Source: Roseibium aquae
GTDB lineage: Bacteria > Pseudomonadota > Alphaproteobacteria > Rhizobiales > Stappiaceae
NCBI RefSeq assembly: GCF_008711285.1
Contig: NZ_VXDC01000003.1
Location: 186,001-250,000, forward strand
Direction of reading: 5' to 3'
Length of the DNA stretch: 64,000 bases
Made by a program: the position numbers and the translations under genes. Below are positions 26,078 through 35,012 of this stretch, one piece after another. How positions within the stretch are numbered: position 1 is the first letter of the stretch; each line of letters opens with the position of its first letter. The notes beneath the pieces were generated by a model that made no database searches, was not told the origin of the DNA, and saw only the letters and a program-made list of their open reading frames with translations.

Positions 26078-27496
26078 TCATGCCCCCTTGATCTGTTCAT
26101 AACCCGCCAGGGCGGCCTTGCGGGCCGCCGCATGATCGACGATGGGCAGCGGGTAAGTGTCGCCGAGCCGGATCCCGGCTTTCTCAAGCGCGGACTGCGG
26201 CGCCATATGCGGCGTGTGGAGATAAGGTGCCGGCAGGTCCTTCAGTTCAGGAACCCATTTGCGAACATAATCGCCTTCCGGATCGAATTTCTGGCCCTGT
26301 GTGTAGGGATTGAAGATGCGGAAATAAGGCGCGGCATCGGCTCCACTGCCGGCAACCCATTGCCAGCTTGCGGCGTTGCTTGCCAGATCGGCATCAAGAA
26401 GCGTGTCGCGGAACCAGGCCTCGCCATGGCGCCAGTGCTGGCGCAAATGCTTGATCAGGAAACTGCCAACGATCATCCGGACCCGGTTGTGCATGTATCC
26501 CGTTTGCCAGAGTTCGCGCATGCCCGCGTCGACGATCGGGTATCCGGTCCGGCCGGTCTGCCACGCCCGCAAGGCGGCGGCATCCTCCACCCAGGGATAG
26601 GCATCAAAGGTCCGTTTCCAGTTTTCGGTCGGAAGATCGGGGAAGTGATACAAAAGATGATAGGAGAATTCGCGCCAAACGAGCTCGCTCATGAAGGTCT
26701 CGGCGTCCTGTTGGAGGAACGGCATGAGATCCCGGGCATCGCTGGCCGCGACCCACGCCTGACGCGGTGAGATGTTGCCATAGCGCAGAAAGGGCGACAG
26801 CCGCGACACATTGGGCAGATCCGGCCGGTTCCGCTTCTCGGCGTATCCTGCCAAGCCGGTCTCGACAAACTCAGCCAGGCGCTTGTGCGCTCCCCGTTCA
26901 CCCGGCGTCCACATCCGATCCCATCCCTCCGCCCAGTCCGGAGACTGTGGCAGGAGCGCAAGGTCGCCCAGATCAAGGCCGGGCGCCGGATCGACCACAA
27001 GTTTCGCCGGAGACGGCAACGGCCGATCCAGGCCGATCTCCCGAACCGCGCGCCAGAAGGGTGTGAACACCTTGTACGGTCCGCCGGATTTGGTTTCGAT
27101 TGTCCAGGGTTCGAACATCAACGCGGCCCGATGGCTCTCAACCTCCAGCCCCTTGTCCTTCAGGGCCGTCTTGATCACCGCATCCCGTTTGATCGCATAA
27201 GGGTCGTAGCATCTGTTCCAACGCACGGCGGTGGCGCCTGTCTTGTCGACCAGATCGAGCAGTTCCTGTTTCGGATCGCCGGTGCGCAGCACCAGTCCGC
27301 CAAGGTCGCGCGCGAGCATGGCAAGGCTGTGATGCAGCCACCACTTGCCTGCTCCGCCAAGCGGCTGGCTGTTGGTTAGATCCGCCATCTCATCCCAGAT
27401 GAACACGGGAATGACGGTCCCGGCAGACGCGGCGGCCGTCAGAGCCGGATTGTCTGCAAGGCGAAGATCCTGGCGGAACCAGACAATGGTTGTCAT
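26078..27496 (-). CDS. phrB: Deoxyribodipyrimidine photolyase
   Basis: A 472-residue flavoprotein that repairs cyclobutane pyrimidine dimers with blue light. The antenna-binding domain lies at 1-130 (TTIVWFRQDLRLADNPAL). The FAD/DNA-binding half shows LSPFLRYGNISPRQAW, ELVWREFSYHLLYHFPDL, TGYPIVDAGMRELWQTGYMH and NAASWQWVAGSGADAAPYFR, all hallmarks of class I CPD photolyases. The gene is divergent from moaA across 197 nt. A BLUF photoreceptor elsewhere in the window (49.5 kb) makes light control of repair conceivable, but no direct link is seen. Confidence 0.93.
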   Translation of the reverse strand: MTTIVWFRQDLRLADNPALTAAASAGTVIPVFIWDEMADLTNSQPLGGAGKWWLHHSLAMLARDLGGLVLRTGDPKQELLDLVDKTGATAVRWNRCYDPYAIKRDAVIKTALKDKGLEVESHRAALMFEPWTIETKSGGPYKVFTPFWRAVREIGLDRPLPSPAKLVVDPAPGLDLGDLALLPQSPDWAEGWDRMWTPGERGAHKRLAEFVETGLAGYAEKRNRPDLPNVSRLSPFLRYGNISPRQAWVAASDARDLMPFLQQDAETFMSELVWREFSYHLLYHFPDLPTENWKRTFDAYPWVEDAAALRAWQTGRTGYPIVDAGMRELWQTGYMHNRVRMIVGSFLIKHLRQHWRHGEAWFRDTLLDADLASNAASWQWVAGSGADAAPYFRIFNPYTQGQKFDPEGDYVRKWVPELKDLPAPYLHTPHMAPQSALEKAGIRLGDTYPLPIVDHAAARKAALAGYEQIKGA

Positions 27497-27693
27497 CGGT
27501 CAGACCCTGATAGGAGGACGGAATGCGGCGACTGGACGGTGCCCGGGACCGCGAAAGGCCCGGCCCCCGTTAGATGGCAGCAGGCGGGCTCCGGTCAAGT
27601 GCGCGTCCCCCTCTTGCCTTCAGGTTCGATTTGATTACTCTCAGTTTTAAGAAACAAGATCCGATCCCGCATCGGAACCCGAGGGAGACTGAC

Positions 27694-28749
27694 ATGACAT
27701 CGAGCGCCAAATCCGGCAGCCCGCTGAGTGCACCCATGGCGTCCGCCACCCCACCCGCGATGATCGATCCGTTTGGCCGGGCAGTGACCTATCTGCGGGT
27801 CTCCGTCACCGACCGCTGCGACTTCCGCTGCGTCTATTGCATGGCGGAGGACATGACGTTCCTGCCCAAACGCGAGGTTCTTTCACTCGAAGAGCTCGAC
27901 CGGCTGTGTACCGCGTTCATTGAGAAGGGTGTCCGCAAGCTGAGATTGACGGGCGGCGAACCGCTGGTGCGCAAGAACATCATGTCGCTGATCCGCAGCC
28001 TCGGGCGCCATCTAGACAGCGGTCTGCTGCAAGAATTGACGCTCACGACCAACGGATCCCAGCTTGCCCGGTATGCGGAAGAGCTCTATGAGGCCGGCGT
28101 GCGGCGGATCAACGTGTCGATCGATACGCTCGACCCGCAGAAATTCAAGGCCGTTACCCGCTGGGGGGAACTTGGCAAGGTCATGGATGGCGTGCGGGCC
28201 GCAACGGAAGCGGGGTTGAAAATCAAGATCAACATGGTTGCGCTGAAGGGCGTCAACGAACATGAGATCGTGCCGATGATGGAGTGGGCCCATTCCCACG
28301 GACACGACCTGACCATCATTGAAACCATGCCCCTTGGAGAGATCAACGAGGACCGGACAGACCAGTACCTTCCGCTTTCCCTGGTCCGGGCGCGCCTCGC
28401 CGAGGCCTTCACCCTGGAAGACATTCCCTACAAGACCGGGGGTCCCGCCCGCTATGTCGAGGTGAGGGAGACCGGCGGACGCCTGGGCTTCATCACGCCG
28501 ATGACGCATAATTTCTGCGAAAGCTGCAACCGGGTCCGGGTGACCTGCACCGGGCAACTCTACATGTGCCTGGGTCAGGACGACATGGCCGATCTGAGGG
28601 CTCCCTTGCGCGCCTCGGAAGGAAACGAACTGTTGAACGAGGCCATCGACGAAGCCATTGGCCGCAAGCCGAAGGGCCATGACTTCGTGATTGACCGGCG
28701 GACGAAACAGCCGGCCGTATCGCGGCACATGAGCGTCACTGGCGGCTGA
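27694..28749 (+). CDS. moaA: GTP 3',8-cyclase MoaA
   Basis: A 351-residue radical-SAM enzyme, first step of molybdenum cofactor synthesis from GTP. The N-terminal cluster motif is C42-x3-C46-x2-C49 ([11 protein letters not shown]). The C-terminal substrate cluster motif begins [11 protein letters not shown] and includes the Cys of LYMCLGQDD. The protein ends in the conserved Gly-Gly (SVTGG) needed for catalysis. The ATG at 27694 has GAGGGAG 7 nt upstream. An extra N-terminal 25 residues precede the usual [14 protein letters not shown]. It feeds the formate dehydrogenase and mob/moe genes in this window. Gene and function are clear. Confidence 0.95.
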   Translation: MTSSAKSGSPLSAPMASATPPAMIDPFGRAVTYLRVSVTDRCDFRCVYCMAEDMTFLPKREVLSLEELDRLCTAFIEKGVRKLRLTGGEPLVRKNIMSLIRSLGRHLDSGLLQELTLTTNGSQLARYAEELYEAGVRRINVSIDTLDPQKFKAVTRWGELGKVMDGVRAATEAGLKIKINMVALKGVNEHEIVPMMEWAHSHGHDLTIIETMPLGEINEDRTDQYLPLSLVRARLAEAFTLEDIPYKTGGPARYVEVRETGGRLGFITPMTHNFCESCNRVRVTCTGQLYMCLGQDDMADLRAPLRASEGNELLNEAIDEAIGRKPKGHDFVIDRRTKQPAVSRHMSVTGG

Positions 28750-28758
28750 GGCGTCGAC

Positions 28759-29085
28759 GTGGCGCCGCCGCCCTCTTCCGAACCCGTCAAATCCGACAGA
28801 AACAGCCGGATCCTCGCCCTTGCCATTGCTCTGGCGGCACTGGCCCTGATGCTCTGGATCGGTCGACATGATGTCCCGGGCCTGCGCACCGTCTGGGCGG
28901 GGCTATCGGGGTCGGGCGCCGAGCAAACCGGCACCGGAAACCCGGAGCTCGACGCCTGTCTTGCCCAGCGGGTGGGCGATGTCGACAAGATGCGGGACGA
29001 AGGTGTGATCACGCCCGCGCAGCATCAATCCTTCAAGGCGCGCGCGGTCTCCTTCTGCGAGGCGCAATTCCCGCCCGCTCAATAA
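28759..29085 (+). CDS. Small membrane-anchored protein downstream of moaA, unknown
   Basis: A 108-residue protein starting at GTG 9 nt after the moaA stop, so probably co-transcribed. One hydrophobic helix at about 19-37, preceded by a basic stretch, then a hydrophilic, probably periplasmic region. The soluble part has two cysteines (ELDACLAQRV and SFCEAQF) separated by a helix with DKMRDEGVITPAQHQSF. No family is recognised. Being tied to moaA suggests a role in Mo enzyme maturation, but this is only context. Confidence 0.6.
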   Translation: MAPPPSSEPVKSDRNSRILALAIALAALALMLWIGRHDVPGLRTVWAGLSGSGAEQTGTGNPELDACLAQRVGDVDKMRDEGVITPAQHQSFKARAVSFCEAQFPPAQ

Positions 29086-29126
29086 GGTCCGCCAGTTCAA
29101 GACAGATCTTGAGGTCCCGCCGCCGG

Positions 29127-29834
29127 TCAGTCCTCGAACCGAACCGCCATCCGCCGCCGGATCGGGACTTTCGCCGGCGCAGCTTCCTCCTGCCATTCCG
29201 GCGCGGACCCAACCGCGGCCGCTGTTTCTTGCGGGGACTCGGCTTTGTCCTTGTCTTCCGCCGCCTTCATCGGGCCGGGAGTATCAACGCCACCGGGCTC
29301 GGACGGGGATGTCTCCAAGGCCGGGTTCGCCGCTTGACCGTCCTCAACCTGCCGCGCCCGGGCCTCGTCAGCAGCTTCCGCCGCCATTTCCTCGGCCTTT
29401 GCGGCATAGCCTTTGCCAACTTCCCAGGCTGAGCGATAGCTGGACACAAGATGGTCCGCCGTGCGGAAGTCGGTGTCGTAATCGTTCAATCCGTCCAGAA
29501 CCGCGAATACGGGATCACTGCGCCACAGCTTGCGCAAGGCACGGTTTTTCAGCGCTTCGGGTACGCCCTTCTTCATGAAGACTGTAAAATCGGATTCGGC
29601 GGTCAGGGTCTCCAGATCGATTGCTTCGGCAGCCGCGCGGTTGGCGGCCTGTTCCGGATCCTCGCCCGCCCTGTCCGAAGGGGGGCCGTCGCCGGGACTT
29701 TGCGTCAGGCCGGCACTGGCCTGATCCTCAAGGGGCGGCTCGCCTTCCAGCTTTTCCGGCGCCTGGCTTTCCCGCTTCCTGCGCGACCATCTGGCGAGAA
29801 ATCCCCCTTGCGCTGCGTCATCCACCCGGCTCAC
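29127..29834 (-). CDS. DUF3306 domain protein (formate dehydrogenase-associated)
   Basis: A 235-residue hydrophilic protein. The N-terminus FLARWSRRKRESQAPEK and central ESDFTVFMKKGVPEALKNRALRKLW region are the DUF3306 signature; the rest is an acidic, Ala/Glu/Pro-rich tail with no fold. DUF3306 and DUF3305 genes are usually found together near formate dehydrogenase clusters, and their role is not known. The start is GTG, overlapping the DUF3305 stop as GTGA, so the two are translationally coupled. Confidence 0.8.
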   Translation of the reverse strand: MSRVDDAAQGGFLARWSRRKRESQAPEKLEGEPPLEDQASAGLTQSPGDGPPSDRAGEDPEQAANRAAAEAIDLETLTAESDFTVFMKKGVPEALKNRALRKLWRSDPVFAVLDGLNDYDTDFRTADHLVSSYRSAWEVGKGYAAKAEEMAAEAADEARARQVEDGQAANPALETSPSEPGGVDTPGPMKAAEDKDKAESPQETAAAVGSAPEWQEEAAPAKVPIRRRMAVRFED

Positions 29835-30367
29835 GTGTCTTCTCCCTCAACGCGCCGGCCCTCTGGCGAGAAGATCGGCATCTTGCCGAATTTCTGCTCC
29901 TCCAGCTTTTCCGGCACACGCTTGCGTTTCAAGAAGGCCCCAGGGTCCGGCATTTGCTTGATATAGTCGACAGCCCAGGCCAGGATTTCAGGCGGCATGT
30001 CAACACGCTCCACAAGACCTTCGGCCGAATCAAGCCGGCCCTGCGCTTCATAGGGATCGGCGGTTACACCATGCACGCGATACGGCACCGGCTGTGTATC
30101 AGCGTCGTCCAGCATGATCCAGAGCGCCGGAGACCCGGTCTCCACATTGGCGTCATAGGCCTCCCCCATCCGCCGATGCAAGACCAGATTGACGGACGCA
30201 TAGAGGAACTGCGTGGCCATATCTCCTTGAACGGCGATCTGCCAGCCGCCCGTTGGGAGCGCATTTGGCACGACACCCAGCCCCTTCCATGTGTAGTCCG
30301 CCCAGGGGTGCGTGCTTTTCCGGCGTTCGATCAAGATCCCGACCGGCATGAGGATTTCCGATTTCAC
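29831..30367 (-). CDS. DUF3305 domain protein (formate dehydrogenase-associated)
   Basis: A protein of about 178 residues. MPVGILIERRKSTHPWADYTW... with LPTGGWQIAVQG and SPALWIMLDDAD matches DUF3305. It has no signal peptide or membrane segment. GTG at 30367 is favoured (GGAAG upstream); ATG at 30349 is an alternative, while the open frame beyond is not family-like. It is divergent from the multi-cluster ferredoxin gene across about 190 nt, which should carry both promoters. Families like this accompany FDH genes in proteobacteria; function unknown. Confidence 0.8.
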   Translation of the reverse strand: MKSEILMPVGILIERRKSTHPWADYTWKGLGVVPNALPTGGWQIAVQGDMATQFLYASVNLVLHRRMGEAYDANVETGSPALWIMLDDADTQPVPYRVHGVTADPYEAQGRLDSAEGLVERVDMPPEILAWAVDYIKQMPDPGAFLKRKRVPEKLEEQKFGKMPIFSPEGRRVEGEDT

Positions 30368-30557
30368 TGACGCTTCCACCCATGTTTGTTCGGTTTCGAG
30401 TTTATGGCGAAACGTCAGGTTGGAAAAGCGGCCACAGGATCCGAATGAAACAGCGCATTCCAGCTTGCGCCGCAGAAGCCTTTGCTTGCGCCGTGGCCGC
30501 GCTGCGCTAGAGTTAGAAAAATTCAAAACAAGACCTGCGATCGCCGGAGCCCGCTTC

Positions 30558-32606
30558 ATGTCCGCCAGCCAAGGCCGCGTCCTCATCTGCAATTGTTTTA
30601 AAACCATGGATCTGTCGGGGGTCGGCGACGCGCTTGGACCCGATCTTGCCGCCCCCGTGTGCACCGAATTATGCCGGGGTGAAATGGACCGCTATGAGGC
30701 CGCCGTGCGCGAGGGCGGGAGACTTCTGGTGGCCTGCACCCAGGAAGCGCCGCTGTTTACCGAAGTCGCCGACGACATGGACGCCCCGGCTGAACTTTCC
30801 TTCGTCAATATCCGCGAGACAGCCGGATGGGGCGCGGCCGGCGGCAGCGCGGGCGCCAAGATCCTTGCCCTGCTGGCCGATGCTCAGGCCAGGGCGGATC
30901 AAACGCCAACCCCTGTCAGGGAAGTTGAATCGGATGGCCTGTGCCTGGTGTACGGCAAAGGCCAGACCGCCCTCGACGCGGCCTTCTCTCTGGAAGACAC
31001 CCTTTCGGTAACGCTCGTCCTATGTGACTGGGAAGATGTCGTGCTCCCGGCCATTCTGCCGTTCCCGGTCTATTCGGGCCGGCTGAAACGTGTCGGGGGA
31101 TCGCTCGGCCGGTTTGACGTGACGCTAGACGGCTACGCGGAAATGCTTCCCTCATCCCGGCAAAGTCCCGAATTCCAGCTGCCGCGCGATGGCGCCAAGG
31201 CGAGTTGCAGCCTGGTGGTGGATCTCTCGGGCGGGGAGGCAGCGGTCACCGCGCCGCAAAAGCGCGACGGATACTTTCGGGCGGACCCGGCGGATCGCGC
31301 CGCGGTTGAAAGGCTCATGCGCGCCGCCTCGCAAATGGTCGGCACTTTCGAAAAGCCGATCTACGTCAACTACAACCCCGATATCTGCGCGCACACCCAT
31401 GCCGGAAAAACCGGCTGCTCGAAATGCCTGGATGCTTGCCCGGCCGGTGCCCTGACGTCGCTGGACGGCAAGATCGCCGTGGACACGGGGATCTGCGGCG
31501 GCTGCGGCAGTTGTTCCGCGACCTGCCCCACCGGGGCGATCACCTATCAGCATCCGGCGCGCAACGATCTTCTGGAGCGGATCCAGATCCTTCTGGGCGC
31601 CTATCGCGACGCGGGCGGGGCACAGCCCGTTCTGCTGCTCCACGAGGCCAACCATGGCTCCAATGTGATCAATGCGATGGCACGATTCGGCGACGGCTTG
31701 CCGGCCAATGTGCTTCCCCTGCCCGTGCATGCGGTCACGGCGATCGGGCATGATGGGCTCATGACAGCCTTCATGGCGGGCGCGGCGCGGATCGTCCTGC
31801 TGTCTCCGCCCGAAAAACGCCACGAACTGGTGCCCCTGGAAACGGAAATCGCGCTCACGGAAGCGCTCCTTTCCGGTATGGGTCATATGGGCAGCAACCG
31901 GATCACACTTCTGGCCGCGACCGACCCCGATGACCTGGCCGCCGTGTTCATGTCCCCGCTTTCGCCGCTCGGCCTGAGTGGCCCGGCAAGGATCCTGCCG
32001 GTGGGCGGCAAACGCGACGTGGCGCGCATGGTCATCGGCGCGGTCCACAAGGCAAGTCCGGCGGCGCCTGCGGTGGTGCCACTACCCGGCACGGCGCCCT
32101 ATGGCCGGATACATATCGACAGCGCGGGCTGCACCTTGTGCCTGTCCTGCGTGTCCGCCTGTCCCGCCGGCGCGCTTCTGGACAATCCGGACCGGCCGCA
32201 GGTCAGCTTCATCGAAAGCGCCTGTGTCCAATGCGGCCTGTGTCAGACCACCTGTCCGGAACGGGTGATCACTCTGGAACCGCGTTTCAACACCTTGCCC
32301 GATGCCATGCGCCCGTCCATCTTGAAGGAAGATGAACCAGCGGCCTGCATATCCTGCGGCAAGCCGTTCGGAACCAAGGCGACGGTTTCGCGGATCAAGG
32401 AAAAGCTGGCCGGCAAACATCACATGTTCCGATCCGATCTGCAGATCCAAATGATCGAGATGTGCGATGATTGCCGGATCCAGGCGCAATGGGATGCCAA
32501 TCCCGACCTTGGCAACGTTGGCGGACGCCCCAAACCCCGGACCACCGAGGACTATCTGGACGCCGAAAAGCGCGGGCTGAGCATGGACGACTTCTTGAAA
32601 AACTAA
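30558..32606 (+). CDS. Large multi-cluster ferredoxin-type protein of the formate dehydrogenase locus
   Basis: A 682-residue soluble iron-sulfur protein. The N-terminus has RVLICNCFKTMDLSG and CTELCRGEMDRYE. Four ferredoxin-type motifs follow: a first pair around TGCSKCLDACP and CGGCGSCSATCP (near 290-330), and a second pair around CTLCLSCVSACP and CVQCGLCQTTCP (near 525-575). Near the C-terminus CISCGKPFG and CDDCRIQ form extra Cys pairs. No flavin or molybdopterin domain is visible. The ATG at 30558 has GGAG 8 nt upstream. It probably carries electrons linked to formate oxidation or FDH cofactor assembly; similar genes lie near FDH in related bacteria. Exact partner unknown. Confidence 0.8.
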   Translation: MSASQGRVLICNCFKTMDLSGVGDALGPDLAAPVCTELCRGEMDRYEAAVREGGRLLVACTQEAPLFTEVADDMDAPAELSFVNIRETAGWGAAGGSAGAKILALLADAQARADQTPTPVREVESDGLCLVYGKGQTALDAAFSLEDTLSVTLVLCDWEDVVLPAILPFPVYSGRLKRVGGSLGRFDVTLDGYAEMLPSSRQSPEFQLPRDGAKASCSLVVDLSGGEAAVTAPQKRDGYFRADPADRAAVERLMRAASQMVGTFEKPIYVNYNPDICAHTHAGKTGCSKCLDACPAGALTSLDGKIAVDTGICGGCGSCSATCPTGAITYQHPARNDLLERIQILLGAYRDAGGAQPVLLLHEANHGSNVINAMARFGDGLPANVLPLPVHAVTAIGHDGLMTAFMAGAARIVLLSPPEKRHELVPLETEIALTEALLSGMGHMGSNRITLLAATDPDDLAAVFMSPLSPLGLSGPARILPVGGKRDVARMVIGAVHKASPAAPAVVPLPGTAPYGRIHIDSAGCTLCLSCVSACPAGALLDNPDRPQVSFIESACVQCGLCQTTCPERVITLEPRFNTLPDAMRPSILKEDEPAACISCGKPFGTKATVSRIKEKLAGKHHMFRSDLQIQMIEMCDDCRIQAQWDANPDLGNVGGRPKPRTTEDYLDAEKRGLSMDDFLKN

Positions 32607-32757
32607 AGCATCGGGCGTTTGATCGGAAATGCCGCTCGTGCCGTTCTCGCGTTCTCGGGATCACTTGAGCGTATGCTCCCAACTCCCACGTGGTGGCGGG
32701 CGGGATCCGACTCGCATTCCGCCATGGGCATCGGGCCTTGACCGGAGGCCGGACGGA

Positions 32758-33978
32758 TCACTTTTCCCAGAGGCGGACCGCAACGACAAACACGGTTGTC
32801 GCGATCACGCAGGCCACCATGACGGCGGCCATCGGCCAGACCGTGTCGGGATACATCGTGTCGGACAAGGCCCAGGCGACGGCCGCGCTGGCCACCGCCC
32901 CGAAACCGATCTGGAGGCTACCCGACAGCCCCGACGCGGCCCCGGCCAGATCCGGACGCACACTGACGGCTCCGGAAATCGTGCTTGGCAGGCACAGCCC
33001 GTTGCCCAGCCCGATCAACACCATGGGGCCAAAGAAGGTCAAAGGCGTCAGCAGGCCAGTAGCCAGAAACAGGACCAAGGCCCCCACACCCAATGCCGGA
33101 AACACCGATCCGATCAGAATCATCCGGTAGATGCCGATGCGGGCGGCGAACCTGCCGGACAAAAAGTTTCCGGCCATGTAGCCGATGGCAATGAAGAAGA
33201 AATAGAAGCCGATCTCGGGAGGCGTCATATCGAGCACGCCCGCGGCGATGAAGGGTGTTCCTCCCAGGATCGCGAAGTAGATCGCGGACGTGAACATCGA
33301 CACCAGGGCATAACCCCAGAACAACCGCTCCGCGCCGATGGCCTTGTAGGACGTCACGATCCCGGAGACGCCGCCCCCGGCGGTGCGATTATGGTGGGTT
33401 TCGGGCAGCGCAAAGACCGCCGCAAAGGTGACAACGACCCCGAGAACAAGGACCAGATAGAAGCCACCGCTCCAGCCGAATTGCTCATCCAGAAGGCCGC
33501 CGATCGCGGGCGCGACCATGGGCCCCACACTCATGCCCATGGTGACGTAGCCGATCATGCTGGCAGCCTGGTCCCGCCCATAGAGATCCCGCACGATGGC
33601 CCGGCCCAGCACGAGGCCGGTGGCTCCGCCGGCCGCCTGCAACACGCGCGCGGCGATCAGGGCCTCGACGGTTGGCGCCATCAGGCACAAGATGGTGCCC
33701 GCGACGAACATGACCATCCCACCCAGGATGACCGGGCGGCGGCCGAGCCGGTCCGACAGCGGTCCGAGCACCAGCTGGGCAATGCCGATGGACAGGAAAT
33801 AGAGTGACATCGTGAGCTGGACACGGCCCGACGTCGTATCGAACGTCTCAACCATGCCGGACATGGATGGCATGTAGATGTTCATGGCGACGGGGCTGAT
33901 GGTCGAAATGGCGATCAGAATGGCCAAGGATGGCACCTGTCGCGGTGCGCTTGAAGCATCCGGCGAACTGCGTGGCAT
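32758..33978 (-). CDS. MFS multidrug efflux transporter (Bcr/CflA type)
   Basis: A protein of about 406 residues with 12 membrane segments. Motif A is intact as LGPLSDRLGRRPVILGG after TM2, and MGMSVGPMVAPAIGGLLDE in TM5 is the drug:H+ antiporter motif C, characteristic of the Bcr/CflA subfamily. NIYMPSMSGM at the first loop is also typical. The start at 33978 is chosen because residues before it are not membrane-like; an upstream ATG at 34032 is possible. Substrate not predictable. It interrupts the region between the ferredoxin and formate dehydrogenase loci. Confidence 0.82.
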   Translation of the reverse strand: MPRSSPDASSAPRQVPSLAILIAISTISPVAMNIYMPSMSGMVETFDTTSGRVQLTMSLYFLSIGIAQLVLGPLSDRLGRRPVILGGMVMFVAGTILCLMAPTVEALIAARVLQAAGGATGLVLGRAIVRDLYGRDQAASMIGYVTMGMSVGPMVAPAIGGLLDEQFGWSGGFYLVLVLGVVVTFAAVFALPETHHNRTAGGGVSGIVTSYKAIGAERLFWGYALVSMFTSAIYFAILGGTPFIAAGVLDMTPPEIGFYFFFIAIGYMAGNFLSGRFAARIGIYRMILIGSVFPALGVGALVLFLATGLLTPLTFFGPMVLIGLGNGLCLPSTISGAVSVRPDLAGAASGLSGSLQIGFGAVASAAVAWALSDTMYPDTVWPMAAVMVACVIATTVFVVAVRLWEK

Positions 33979-34064
33979 ATATGCTTTGACTTTCGGGACC
34001 GAATACCCCGCCACAAGCCTTCGGCTGATCATGGCGCGAGATATTTCACGAAACCAATTTTAAT

Positions 34065-34952
34065 TCACGAATCTCGAACCGGCCCTGCATGACGCAAACG
34101 CCGTTCTCGAAAGAAGGTGTATATGCCCGTCAGGACCACGACAAGCGTTCCGGCAATTGTCATGGCGTCCGGAATATCCCCCCATACCAGGAAACCGAGG
34201 ACGATCGCCCAAAGCACGATCGAATAGCGGAACGGAGCGACGACCGAAATGTCCCCGGCGCGCATGGCCGCAATGATGAAGACGTATCCCACCATGATGA
34301 AGCCGGCTGCAACGGTAAGATACAGCCACGAGCCCGCGGTCATAGGGACCCAGCCCTTGACCAGGGTCATGGTGCCGCCCATGAGCGTGACGGCGGCCGT
34401 TGTCGCCAGTGCAACCGCGAGCGTGGGGATCGCCGTGGGGATCCGCCGGGTCGCCAGATCCCTCAGCGCCATGAACAAGACCCCGGCCAGCGCGAACAAG
34501 GAAAAACTGTTGAACCCGGCAAGCCCCGGCCGGACGATCAGAACAACACCGGCAAACCCGACGAGGATCGCCGTCCAGCGGCGCCAGCCGACCGCATCGC
34601 GGAAGAAAAGCGCGGCGCCTGCCGTCACGACCAGCGGCAGCGACTGCAGGATCGCGGTCGCATTGGCGAGCGGCAGCTGAAAGAGCGCCGTCAAATAGAG
34701 GAGCGTCGCGGTCACTTCGCCAATCGTGCGCAAGCAGACGGAGGGATGAATCACCCGCGGCACGGCGCGCAAGACCCCGGTCGCGGCACAAGCGATCGCC
34801 AGCAAGGCGCCGCTGATCAAACCACGCACGAAAATGATCTGTCCAAGAGGGAGACTGTCGGATGTCAGCTTCACCATCGTATCGTTGAGAATGAACCCGG
34901 CCATGGCGAGCATCATCGCGCCGATGGCCCGGCCATTTTCCCGAAAGTCCAT
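34065..34952 (-). CDS. EamA/DMT-family transporter
   Basis: A 295-residue integral membrane protein with ten segments and two EamA repeats. Cues: FILNDTMVKLTSDSLPLGQ in the first helix pair, ALFQLPLANATAILQSLPL in TM4, and the matching second-repeat stretch DISVVAPFRYSIVLWAIVLG. It ends in a basic tail (FRERRLRHAG). GGGAGAG lies about 4 nt before the ATG. Members move metabolites outward; the substrate is unknown. It is the middle of three minus-strand genes (MFS, EamA, DUF6352) but is spaced 60-90 nt from each. Confidence 0.83.
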   Translation of the reverse strand: MDFRENGRAIGAMMLAMAGFILNDTMVKLTSDSLPLGQIIFVRGLISGALLAIACAATGVLRAVPRVIHPSVCLRTIGEVTATLLYLTALFQLPLANATAILQSLPLVVTAGAALFFRDAVGWRRWTAILVGFAGVVLIVRPGLAGFNSFSLFALAGVLFMALRDLATRRIPTAIPTLAVALATTAAVTLMGGTMTLVKGWVPMTAGSWLYLTVAAGFIMVGYVFIIAAMRAGDISVVAPFRYSIVLWAIVLGFLVWGDIPDAMTIAGTLVVVLTGIYTFFRERRLRHAGPVRDS

Positions 34953-35012
34953 GACCTCTCCCGTCGTCGTTAAAACCGGCCTGCCCGAACGGGCGGCCTT
35001 GAAGCAAGGACA

